This document shows, piece by piece, positions 1 to 5,112 of a DNA stretch of 5,112 nucleotides. Position 1 is the first letter of the stretch. The number at the start of each line of letters is the position of its first letter. The notes under the pieces were generated by a model. That model did no database searches and had not been told where the DNA came from. It was given only the letters and a program-made list of their open reading frames with translations. Made by a program: the position numbers and the translations under genes. The stretch spans positions 1-5,112 of the forward strand of contig QJVU01000737.1 of the NCBI GenBank assembly GCA_003235605.1, written 5' to 3'. Origin of the DNA: Planctomycetota bacterium (GTDB lineage: Bacteria > Planctomycetota > UBA1135 > UBA2386).

Positions 1-256
1 CGCCAGCCTCGACGGCAACCTGGCCGGCCTCGACTGCCTGCTCGGGATTGGCCGTTGCAAGCTGGACGCCAAAGCAGGTTTCCGTGTCGTGCTTTCGTAA
101 CAATGCCAGCTCGGACCGGCTGCCTCGCAGGATCTGCCGGGCGTAGGCCATCTCGGAGACGGTGATCCGCGCCCCGAAGTCCACGCAGAGCCTGCGGAAC
201 GGCAGGTTTCCTCCCTTGGTGAGAGGAGACAGGATGGTCTGATCACTCCAGTTCAT
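1..256 (-). CDS. dus: tRNA-dihydrouridine synthase, DUS3-like, N-terminal part (runs off left edge)
   Basis: Reading the minus strand from ATG at 256 gives 85 open codons up to the window edge. Members of this FMN-dependent family reduce specific uridines in tRNA to dihydrouridine in the cytoplasm. The fragment covers the start of the TIM-barrel. LSPLTKGGNLPFRRLC (residues 9-24) corresponds to the flavin-binding first strand and the N-x-PFR motif. VSEMAYA (33-39) is the usual T/S-EM motif, and CFGVQL (61-66) is the following strand. The segment SELALLRKH (48-56) followed by FGVQ resembles eukaryotic DUS3 (PLTTVGNLPFRR, SEWALLKRH, FGVQ) more than DusA or DusB. The catalytic cysteine lies beyond the window. 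In-frame ATGs also exist at 289 and 334. I prefer 256 because it starts just before the conserved region and leaves room for the divergent gene, but no start has a good Shine-Dalgarno. The family call is firm; the subfamily is from memory. Confidence 0.86.
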   Translation of the reverse strand, partial: MNWSDQTILSPLTKGGNLPFRRLCVDFGARITVSEMAYARQILRGSRSELALLRKHDTETCFGVQLATANPEQAVEAGQVAVEAG

Positions 257-280
257 GGGCCGGCGGTTCTTGCGCAACTC

Positions 281-289
281 TGCTATCAT
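281..289 (+). promoter_or_regulatory. Candidate extended -10 promoter element for the M64 operon
   Basis: TGCTATCAT fits the extended -10 pattern TGnTATAAT with five of six hexamer matches. It ends 36 bases before the ATG at 326, which would give a 5' leader of about 30 bases. No good -35 hexamer sits at the usual spacing; TTGCGC at 270-275 is too close. Extended -10 promoters can work without one. The site lies in the short gap between the divergent starts. This is a pattern match only and could be chance. Confidence 0.3.
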
Positions 290-325
290 GCCGGCCGCCT
301 GTCCCGGGTCGAAGAAAACCACCCG

Positions 326-826
326 ATGCGACATCCGCTTGCCCTCGCAGCTGGCACCCTGGGGGTCGCTGCCGTCCTCGGCACGCTCGCCCTGCTGCCC
401 AAACCCCAGACCCCGCCTCTACCTCCACCTCCACCCAACGGCCACCTCGTTCTCCTCATCGAGGGAGACGCCCGCGGCCTGAAGGTCACTCACATCACCG
501 CCAAGCCCGACCCCGTGAACCCCGTCTACGGGCCCAAGCCCTCTCACGAGGTCGTCCTCTACGACCGCAACTCCAAGGAGCTGGGGCGCTACCCCCTCGA
601 CCTCTCGAAGTTCGATCTGGATCCCGCCAACGTGGGCAAGCCAGTGCGCTCGGAGGGATGCACGGTCATCGACAGCAGGGTGGTGATGCTCACCAACGTC
701 CCCTGGCTCCCCAACACGTCCTTCCTGGAGATCGAGAAGGGCGCCACGGTGGTGGGTGAGCTCGGCACCTCCGATTACGCACGCCTGGTCACCGCCGCCG
801 AGGAGACCATGGAGAGGCAGCGGTGA
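326..826 (+). CDS. Small membrane-anchored or exported protein, partner of the M64 peptidase; function unknown
   Basis: This 166-residue protein begins MRHPLALAAG, and residues 5-24 form a hydrophobic, Ala/Leu-rich helix. No clear AxA cleavage site follows, so it may be a signal-anchor rather than a cleaved signal peptide. A proline-rich linker (25-37) contains a run of prolines and leads to a domain of about 125 residues. That domain has alternating hydrophobic strands (HLVLLIEG, HEVVLYDRN, RVVMLTNVPWLP, SFLEIEKG) typical of a beta-sandwich. It has one cysteine (C112). The stop overlaps the peptidase start by GTGA, so the two are almost certainly co-transcribed and coupled. Strand content and the motif VLYDRNSKELGRYPLDLSKF resemble the beta-sandwich that some M64 peptidases carry at their own N-terminus, a part missing from the downstream gene. 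I infer a split-out accessory domain, but the function is unproven. The ATG at 326 is the only sensible start; the upstream GAAGAAAA is a weak ribosome site. Confidence 0.82.
   Translation: MRHPLALAAGTLGVAAVLGTLALLPKPQTPPLPPPPPNGHLVLLIEGDARGLKVTHITAKPDPVNPVYGPKPSHEVVLYDRNSKELGRYPLDLSKFDLDPANVGKPVRSEGCTVIDSRVVMLTNVPWLPNTSFLEIEKGATVVGELGTSDYARLVTAAEETMERQR
811..817 (+). promoter_or_regulatory. Ribosome binding site for the M64 peptidase GTG start
   Basis: GGAGAGG lies inside the last codons of the upstream gene, five bases before the GTG at 823. It is the best Shine-Dalgarno in the window and fixes the start of the peptidase at a GTG that overlaps the upstream TGA, supporting translational coupling. 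Confidence 0.68.
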
Positions 827-2706
827 AGCTCGTCATCACCGCAATCCTCTTGGCCACCTCGCTCCTGGCGCAGACCGTCAAGACCATCCTCAAGAACGGT
901 CCGACCCAGAACCGCTATGACATGGTCATCCTGGGCGACGGTTACACCAAGGATCAGCAGACCCAGTTCGATGCCGACTGCACGAAGTTCGTGAACGGCC
1001 TCTTTGCCAAGGAGCCGTACAAGAGCTTCAAGAGCTTCTTCAACGTGCACACGGTCTACCGGGCCAGCAATGAGTCGGGAGCCGATCACCCGGACAGGAG
1101 CCCTCCGATCGTCAAGGACACGGTCTACGACGCTTCCTACAACACCGGCGGCACGGCCCGCTGCCTCTACATCAAGAACACGACCCAGGCCTCCCGTGAC
1201 GCGGCGCTGGCCCCCGCCAACGAAGGACGCATCCTGGTCCTGGTGAACGACAGCCGTTACGGCGGCTGCGCCAGCACCTTCGCCGTCTCCTACAACGGCT
1301 CCTCCATGGTCGAGGTGCAGGTCCACGAGTTCGGCCACTCCTTTGGCGGCCTCGCCGACGAGTACGACTATCCCTACAACACCTACACCGGAGGCGAGCC
1401 CGGCCAGAGGAACGTCACCATCGACCCCACCGGCAAGCGCAAGTGGCCCCTGTGGATCGGCATCCAGGGCATCAGCGCTTTCGAGGGCGCCAACTACTAC
1501 AAGAAGGGGATCTACCGGCCGGCGGCGAGCTGCCTGATGCGCTCCCTCGGCATCCCCCTCTGTGCGGTCTGCATGGAGCAGCTGGTGATCTCCAGCTACC
1601 GGACCGTCTCCTGCATCGAGAACCCGCAGCCACCCGAGTACACCCTGGAGCTCAAGAACGAGGAGAAAAGGACCTTCTCGTTCACCAACATGGCTGCCGC
1701 CTCCAAGATCACCTGGCGGATCAACGGCGAAGTGCAGTCCTCCACGACGACGTCCCTGATCGTCGACGCCAGCAAGCTGAAGGTCCTGGCCTACAACTAC
1801 GTGGAGGTGGAGGTCACCGACCAGACTGCCTTCGTGAAGGACGATCCCAGCAAGCTGCTCACCAAGAAACGCTCCTGGACCGTCACCGCCGAGGGACCGC
1901 CCCTGGCCGAACTGAACATCCCGACCGTGACCGCGCTGACGGTGTCGCCCTCGGTACGCGCTGGAGAGAACCTGGACACGCTCGTCTATGCCGTCAATGC
2001 CGGGAACGTAGACGCCACCAACGTCCTGGTGGAGTGCTTCCTGTCGAAAGACAAGGACATCACCGCAACGGACACCTTCCTGGGCAGCTACACGATCCCG
2101 CTCCTCAAGAAAAAGGGAGGCTACGATCTCAAGAACACCTACCGGTCCGAAATCCCCCCGCACATCCTGCCGGGCAGCTACTACTTCGGGGCGGTGATCG
2201 ACCGCGAAGACAAGATCAAGGAGATCTTCGAGAACAACAACGCGAGCGCCTACCAGATGACCATCACCAAGCCCACCTGTGCAGCACGGCTGGCCTTCGA
2301 CGACGCCCTGGTCTATCCCACGAACAGCGGCACGATCGGCATCCCTACCGGCGGAATCCTGCACCCCACGGTCACCGCCGCGTGCAATGCCGGCGACGGC
2401 TACCTGATCCTGATCGGCTGCTCGGGAACCAGCCCCGGCGCAAACCTCGGCGGCGGCCTGACCCTGCCCCTCAACCTGGATGCCTGTTCGACAATGGCCT
2501 ACGGCCTCGTGAACACGTCGTTCTTCCAGGCCTTCCAGGGCACCATGGACATCAACGGCCACGGCCGCGCCACGGTCAACATCCCCGCCGAAAAGCTCAA
2601 GAAGCTCAAGGGGACCCTCCAGGCCCACATGGCCGCGCTGGTCTTCGACAGCAAGTCAGGCGGCTTCCGGGCGGTGACCAACGCGGTGGAGCTGAGCTTC
2701 AAGTAG
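823..2706 (+). CDS. Secreted M64-family zinc metallopeptidase with Ig-like, CARDB-like and C-terminal beta-sandwich domains
   Basis: This 627-residue exported protein has a short signal peptide (1-16, cleavage near LLA-QT). The peptidase domain (about 21-268) shows the family landmarks: NRYDMVILGDGYT (30-42), FFNVHTVYRASNESGADHP (72-90) and HEFGHSFGGLADEY (168-181). H168 and H172 should bind zinc, E169 is the general base, and the ADEY end probably supplies the third ligand. CLM...C-x2-C (C237, C247, C250) matches the conserved cysteine pattern I recall for M64. Residues about 272-357 form an Ig-like sandwich ending in VTDQTAFVKDD and SWTV. Residues 362-482 look like a CARDB adhesion-type module (PSVRAGENLDTLVYAVNAGN, GSYYFGAVIDREDKIKE). 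Residues 486-627 form a further beta-sandwich of the kind common in planctomycete exported proteins. The family includes IgA-cleaving enzymes, but in an environmental organism the substrate is unknown and IgA should not be assumed. The start is the GTG overlapping the upstream stop; the gene ends in TAG with no obvious hairpin terminator after it. Confidence 0.93.
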   Translation: MKLVITAILLATSLLAQTVKTILKNGPTQNRYDMVILGDGYTKDQQTQFDADCTKFVNGLFAKEPYKSFKSFFNVHTVYRASNESGADHPDRSPPIVKDTVYDASYNTGGTARCLYIKNTTQASRDAALAPANEGRILVLVNDSRYGGCASTFAVSYNGSSMVEVQVHEFGHSFGGLADEYDYPYNTYTGGEPGQRNVTIDPTGKRKWPLWIGIQGISAFEGANYYKKGIYRPAASCLMRSLGIPLCAVCMEQLVISSYRTVSCIENPQPPEYTLELKNEEKRTFSFTNMAAASKITWRINGEVQSSTTTSLIVDASKLKVLAYNYVEVEVTDQTAFVKDDPSKLLTKKRSWTVTAEGPPLAELNIPTVTALTVSPSVRAGENLDTLVYAVNAGNVDATNVLVECFLSKDKDITATDTFLGSYTIPLLKKKGGYDLKNTYRSEIPPHILPGSYYFGAVIDREDKIKEIFENNNASAYQMTITKPTCAARLAFDDALVYPTNSGTIGIPTGGILHPTVTAACNAGDGYLILIGCSGTSPGANLGGGLTLPLNLDACSTMAYGLVNTSFFQAFQGTMDINGHGRATVNIPAEKLKKLKGTLQAHMAALVFDSKSGGFRAVTNAVELSFK

Positions 2707-2850
2707 CGGGACCGATTTCGAGGCGCCTGACCCCTCACCTGCTCCTTCTGGAAGCCGTAGCCCAGGATCCACCGGCTCTCTGAGGGTTTGTTGCCCGTAG
2801 ATCGTGACTCTTTCCTGTCGCTTCCTGTCGCTCCGCAAACGCCTGCCTGA
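2707..2850. other. Intergenic tail of the convergent gap, nothing recognised
   Basis: This lies between the peptidase stop and the recognisable end of the transposase remnant. It is the left part of the 559-base stretch 2707-3265, which has no intact gene. I see no convincing stem-loop plus T-run terminator, tRNA or conserved ORF. It contains a short tandem duplication and probably the eroded distal part of the transposase relic, but no frame there shows a family motif I recognise. Confidence 0.5.
2812..2831 (+). repeat. Perfect tandem duplication of a 10-bp unit
   Basis: TTCCTGTCGC occurs twice with no gap (2812-2821 and 2822-2831). A two-copy 10-mer in decaying non-coding DNA is most simply a slippage or small duplication event. 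No function is suggested. Confidence 0.75.
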
Positions 2851-3262
2851 CCAGGAGTACCTTCTCCGCCACCGGAAGGGCTCAGAACCATCCCCTTCCC
2901 ACTCCCGTTCCGTGCTTGTCGCGCTGTCGAGCTTCCGATCCCCAGGCCGCACAGAGGCTGCGACGCTTCCCAGCCCTGATGCTGCAGGGTCCGGAAGGGT
3001 TGTCTCCTCTGTTGCTGGCTGCCTCTTGTCCTTCCTTCCCGGCAAGGTCACCGGCACGATCTCCTCTCTTCTTCTCGCGGACGGTGCCAGCACCCCGTGA
3101 TACGTCACCAGGTGCATCCTGGGCGGTGGCACCAGTGCTGCCAGCCGCGACAGGAACGACATCGGGTCCAGCACCACGTGGGTGCTGCCGTCCCGGAACG
3201 GCCGCCTGAACCCCGTAGATCACCTTCCCGTTCGGGCTTCCCAGCCCCTCAGGAGTCGGCAG
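2851..3262 (-). pseudogene. Remnant of an IS91-type (Y2) transposase C-terminal region, frameshifted and truncated
   Basis: Read on the minus strand, LGSPNGKVIYG (about 3243-3211) runs straight into a +1 shift at a run of four Gs (3211-3214). It then continues as FRRPFRDGSTHVVLDP, FLSRLAALVPPPR and TYHGVLAPSARRR (about 3210-3065). These are the well-conserved C-terminal block of IS91/ISCR-like transposases, whose usual form is close to RPWRDGTTHV..LAALVPPPR..YHGVLAP. Further on, RWRRRYSW (ending near 2851) may be the start of the W-A-x-L-L-x-R-V-F block, but that block and the following CxxC segment are not recoverable. The zinc-binding N-terminus and the catalytic tyrosines are absent: upstream on this strand lies the end of an unrelated gene. 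The element therefore cannot encode an active transposase. Its ends are not identifiable. Confidence 0.78.
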
Positions 3263-3265
3263 GCA

Positions 3266-4687
3266 TCACTGGATCGTGGTGGTCCGGGCGTTCGACAGGA
3301 CGAAGCCGCCGAGTCCGTCGGTGCATCCCCACTGCCGATGCACGGGCACGTTCTTCGGCAGGTTGGCCGCGAGTGCGACGGGAATCGTCACCGTGCCCGT
3401 GGCCGTCGTCTTGCCCCACAACAGCACCAGCGGGTTGAGCAGCAGCTTGCAGCCCGCGTTGCCGAAGTTGGTGTTCCGCTGATTGACCGCCAGCGCGAGC
3501 ACGAAGTTCTGGCTGGCGGGGGCGTTCCACAGGCGCATCGCGAAGTTGGCGTTGCCGGGCACGATGGTTCCTGAGACGTCGGTCGGTGTCATGCCGGAGC
3601 TCGCGAGCGGACAGCCGGGACCGTAGTTCTTGTCCGAGTTCTTCGGGTCCGGGAAGTGGTGGATCCCGGTGATGCTGTTGCCGGTCGCCGCCGGATGACT
3701 GCCGATGCCGGTCACGATGTTGGCCGCCGTTCCTTCCTCGACCCAGCGCTCGATCGAGCCGCTTCGGGTGCCGATGACCCAGTCGTTGGTCGTCGGGTCG
3801 TAGAAGGCGGAGTTGACCGAGTTCGCGCGGACATAGGGCGAGGTCCGCGGGCCGTGGAACGTGTGCGAGACGACCTTGGCGGTCAGCGGGTTGTACTCGA
3901 GCTTGTCGCCGTAAGTGCCGACCACGGTGATCGCCAGGCGCGGCACCACCATCTGCATGCTGACGCAGCCGAATCCGATCGTCGCCGTGCCGGAGGCACC
4001 GGCGTACTTGCTGTACGGCAGGTCGAGGAGCTTCGCCGCCTTGCCCGTCGAGAGGTCGTACGAGATCAGCTCACCGCCGGCCGCCGCCGTCACGGGCCAG
4101 GTGCCGATGTAGAGCTTACCGGCGAACTCGGTGAGGGCGTTGACGAGGTGCGACGAGGGCAGCTTGGTCAGATCGTACACCTGGGTCACGCTGCCGCCGG
4201 CGAGCGGCATGCTCTGCAGGGCGCCCACGGCCGAGCCGGTCTGTGACACGAAGTAGAGCGTGGCGCTGGTGCCGGAGCCGACGATCACCATCTGTGCGAT
4301 GTTGGTGCCGGCGGTCGCCGAGGTGTTGAGCGGCTTGCCGCTGTTGCCCAGGACGACACCGCTGGTGCCGAGGGTGAAGCTGTAGATGTTGCCGGTCTTG
4401 GTGGCGTTGACCGGGTTCGTGCCGATCAGGCCGGCGGTCGACGACGTCATCAGGATGCAGTTCGGTAGGTCGGTGTCGAGCAGCGTCGGCGTGGCGATCT
4501 TGGTCTTGGTCAGGGTGTCGTGGTCGATCCAGTACATCTCGCCCTGGGCGGGCGTCGTGGTGCCGTAGGGGGCGACGGCGACGGTGACGATCGAGCGGGA
4601 AGACTGCGCCGTCGCGGTGAACGGCAGGCACAGGGAAGTCACGAACAGGGGTGCCGCGAGCAGGGCGGCGGGGGCGCATGGGGACAT
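3266..4687 (-). CDS. Secreted propeller-like protein with C-terminal beta-sandwich module; function unknown
   Basis: This 473-residue protein starts with a good Sec signal peptide (hydrophobic 6-23, cleavage after A25-T26-A27). Residues about 30-350 are rich in short beta strands in a recurring blade-like pattern: an aromatic strand, a turn, then a second strand. Examples are MYWIDHDTLTKTKIA (51-65), IYSFTLGTSGVVL (101-113), LQSMPLAGGSVTQVYDL (158-174?), LISYDLSTGKAAKLL (207-221) and LEYNPLTAKVVSH (263-275). This suggests a beta-propeller, possibly six or seven blades. No catalytic motif was seen. Residues 355-473 begin YGPGCP and end GGFVLSNARTTTI, matching a C-terminal module I associate with exported planctomycete proteins. 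It is probably periplasmic, surface or extracellular. It is monocistronic and convergent with the peptidase. The ATG at 4687 is supported by AGGAG four bases upstream. The stop TGA directly abuts the transposase relic. Confidence 0.87.
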   Translation of the reverse strand: MSPCAPAALLAAPLFVTSLCLPFTATAQSSRSIVTVAVAPYGTTTPAQGEMYWIDHDTLTKTKIATPTLLDTDLPNCILMTSSTAGLIGTNPVNATKTGNIYSFTLGTSGVVLGNSGKPLNTSATAGTNIAQMVIVGSGTSATLYFVSQTGSAVGALQSMPLAGGSVTQVYDLTKLPSSHLVNALTEFAGKLYIGTWPVTAAAGGELISYDLSTGKAAKLLDLPYSKYAGASGTATIGFGCVSMQMVVPRLAITVVGTYGDKLEYNPLTAKVVSHTFHGPRTSPYVRANSVNSAFYDPTTNDWVIGTRSGSIERWVEEGTAANIVTGIGSHPAATGNSITGIHHFPDPKNSDKNYGPGCPLASSGMTPTDVSGTIVPGNANFAMRLWNAPASQNFVLALAVNQRNTNFGNAGCKLLLNPLVLLWGKTTATGTVTIPVALAANLPKNVPVHRQWGCTDGLGGFVLSNARTTTIQ

Positions 4688-4862
4688 GGTGCTCCTGGGG
4701 GAGGCCTTCGGGGGGAAGAGCTAGGGCGAGGCCGGAGGCTGTCCGGACTCGAGCGCCGGACCCCTGGAGCATAGCCTATCGACGAGGGCCCCGCACGCCT
4801 CGACCACGCCGGCGAGTCGCGACCTGCGGGATTCCGGCGGACCGGAGTTACAGTCGCCAGCC
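4688..4862. promoter_or_regulatory. Divergent intergenic region, presumed promoters for both flanking genes
   Basis: These 175 bases separate two divergent starts and must hold the promoters for both. On the minus strand, TATGCT (4773-4768) is a four-of-six match to a -10 box but has no matching -35. On the plus strand, TACAGT (4849-4854) is an equally weak -10 so close to the ATG that transcription would be nearly leaderless. I see no operator-like palindrome. Confidence 0.35.
4692..4696 (-). promoter_or_regulatory. Ribosome binding site for the propeller-like protein
   Basis: AGGAG on the minus strand lies four bases before the ATG at 4687. It decides between this start and a second ATG at 4679, which is in another frame. 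Confidence 0.55.
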
Positions 4863-5112
4863 ATGAAGTCGCGGCGCGAGTTCCGGCAGATGCTGCGTCA
4901 GGCGAAGGAGGACCACGAGCTCCGTCACCGTCCGACCAGACTGCGCGCGGCGATCTTCGACTCGATCCACCTCGTGCCGGAAGACGCGTGGAACGCCGTG
5001 GTGCCCGCGGGCCGGTGCTTCATGCGTCGCGACTACCTGGCTGCGATGAACAAGAAGTACCGGTCCCGGGTGCGAAGCGTCCGGCGACAGGGCGAAGCAC
5101 TGGAGCGCCGCC
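4863..5112 (+). CDS. N-terminal fragment of a basic protein, possibly FemAB/GNAT-like (runs off right edge)
   Basis: An open frame from ATG at 4863 continues for 83 codons to the window end. The first 25 residues and the last 20 are very rich in Arg and Lys and look helical. There is no signal peptide or membrane segment, so the product should be cytoplasmic. The middle, AAIFDSIHLVPEDAWNAVVP followed by FMRRDYLAAMNKKY (about 54-67), has the pattern D-S-I-x-x-V/I-x-x-x-x-W...F-x-x-x-x-Y/F-L-x-A. That is like the start of some peptidoglycan-related FemAB/GNAT-fold (DUF482-type) proteins. This is a weak, from-memory resemblance and the function should be treated as unknown. The nearest purine-rich stretch (CCGGAG, 4842-4847) is 15 bases from the ATG, too far for a standard ribosome site, so the start is only moderately sure. 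Confidence 0.62.
   Translation, partial: MKSRREFRQMLRQAKEDHELRHRPTRLRAAIFDSIHLVPEDAWNAVVPAGRCFMRRDYLAAMNKKYRSRVRSVRRQGEALERR

Noticed and set aside
2..100. Plus-strand open frame entering from the left edge and ending in TAA at 98-100
   Set aside because: The minus strand over the same bases encodes a clear dihydrouridine synthase, so this frame is its shadow.
775..2628. Long uninterrupted minus-strand frame of 617 codons opposite the M64 gene
   Set aside because: It is antisense to a clearly real gene. Its product is a low-complexity Gly/Val/Asp/Arg-rich string with no motif, as expected when a high-GC gene is read on the opposite strand.
1443..2783. Plus-strand frame of 446 codons overlapping the peptidase gene
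   Set aside because: It is a shifted-frame shadow with Arg/His/Pro/Gln-rich composition and no domain pattern.
2707..2850. Rho-independent terminator for the peptidase operon
   Set aside because: I could not find a stable GC stem followed by a T-run near the stop codon.
2804..3209. Several plus-strand small ORFs in the convergent gap
   Set aside because: They are Ser/Pro/Arg-rich, mutually overlapping and lie opposite the transposase relic, with no ribosome sites or recognisable features.
2794..3221. 10-base direct repeat CCCGTAGATC at 2794-2803 and 3212-3221, considered as element ends or target duplication
   Set aside because: IS91-type elements do not make target duplications, the copies lie inside the relic rather than flanking it, and one shared 10-mer in a gap this size is not compelling.
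3656..4246. Plus-strand frame of 196 codons opposite the propeller gene
   Set aside because: It is Arg/Gly/Val/Asp-rich antisense noise with no ribosome site or motif. The minus-strand frame has a signal peptide and structured repeats.

Overview
This high-GC window has strongly G/C-biased third codon positions and few canonical Shine-Dalgarno sites. It also carries two secreted proteins with a C-terminal beta-sandwich that I associate with large sets of exported proteins in Planctomycetota. That domain type, together with an M64 peptidase fused to a CARDB module, points tentatively to a free-living planctomycete or a similar environmental bacterium. The assignment rests on remembered family resemblance, not on a search.

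Layout. Bases 1-256 (minus strand) hold the N-terminal 85 residues of a tRNA-dihydrouridine synthase whose remainder lies beyond the left edge. Divergent from it is a two-gene plus-strand operon. The first gene (326-826) encodes a small membrane-anchored or exported protein of unknown function. The second (823-2706) encodes a secreted M64-family zinc metallopeptidase (the family named for the Clostridium ramosum IgA protease). The two genes overlap by GTGA and are probably translationally coupled. Bases 2707-3265 hold no intact gene, but on the minus strand they contain a frameshifted, truncated remnant of an IS91-type (Y2) transposase C-terminus. Bases 3266-4687 (minus strand) encode a secreted protein of unknown function with propeller-like repeats and a C-terminal beta-sandwich module. 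A 175-bp divergent intergenic gap follows. Then, on the plus strand from 4863 and cut by the right edge, comes the start of a basic protein with only a faint resemblance to FemAB/GNAT-like proteins.

How the genes work together. The only convincing functional unit is the 326-2706 operon, an exported peptidase with a co-translated small partner. The partner may be the separately encoded equivalent of the N-terminal domain found fused to some other M64 enzymes. The minus-strand propeller protein is convergent to it and shares a similar style of C-terminal domain, which suggests the same export or surface fate but does not prove a shared pathway. The tRNA-modification gene and the right-edge gene look like unrelated neighbours. 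The transposase relic shows that a mobile element once landed in the convergent gap and decayed.
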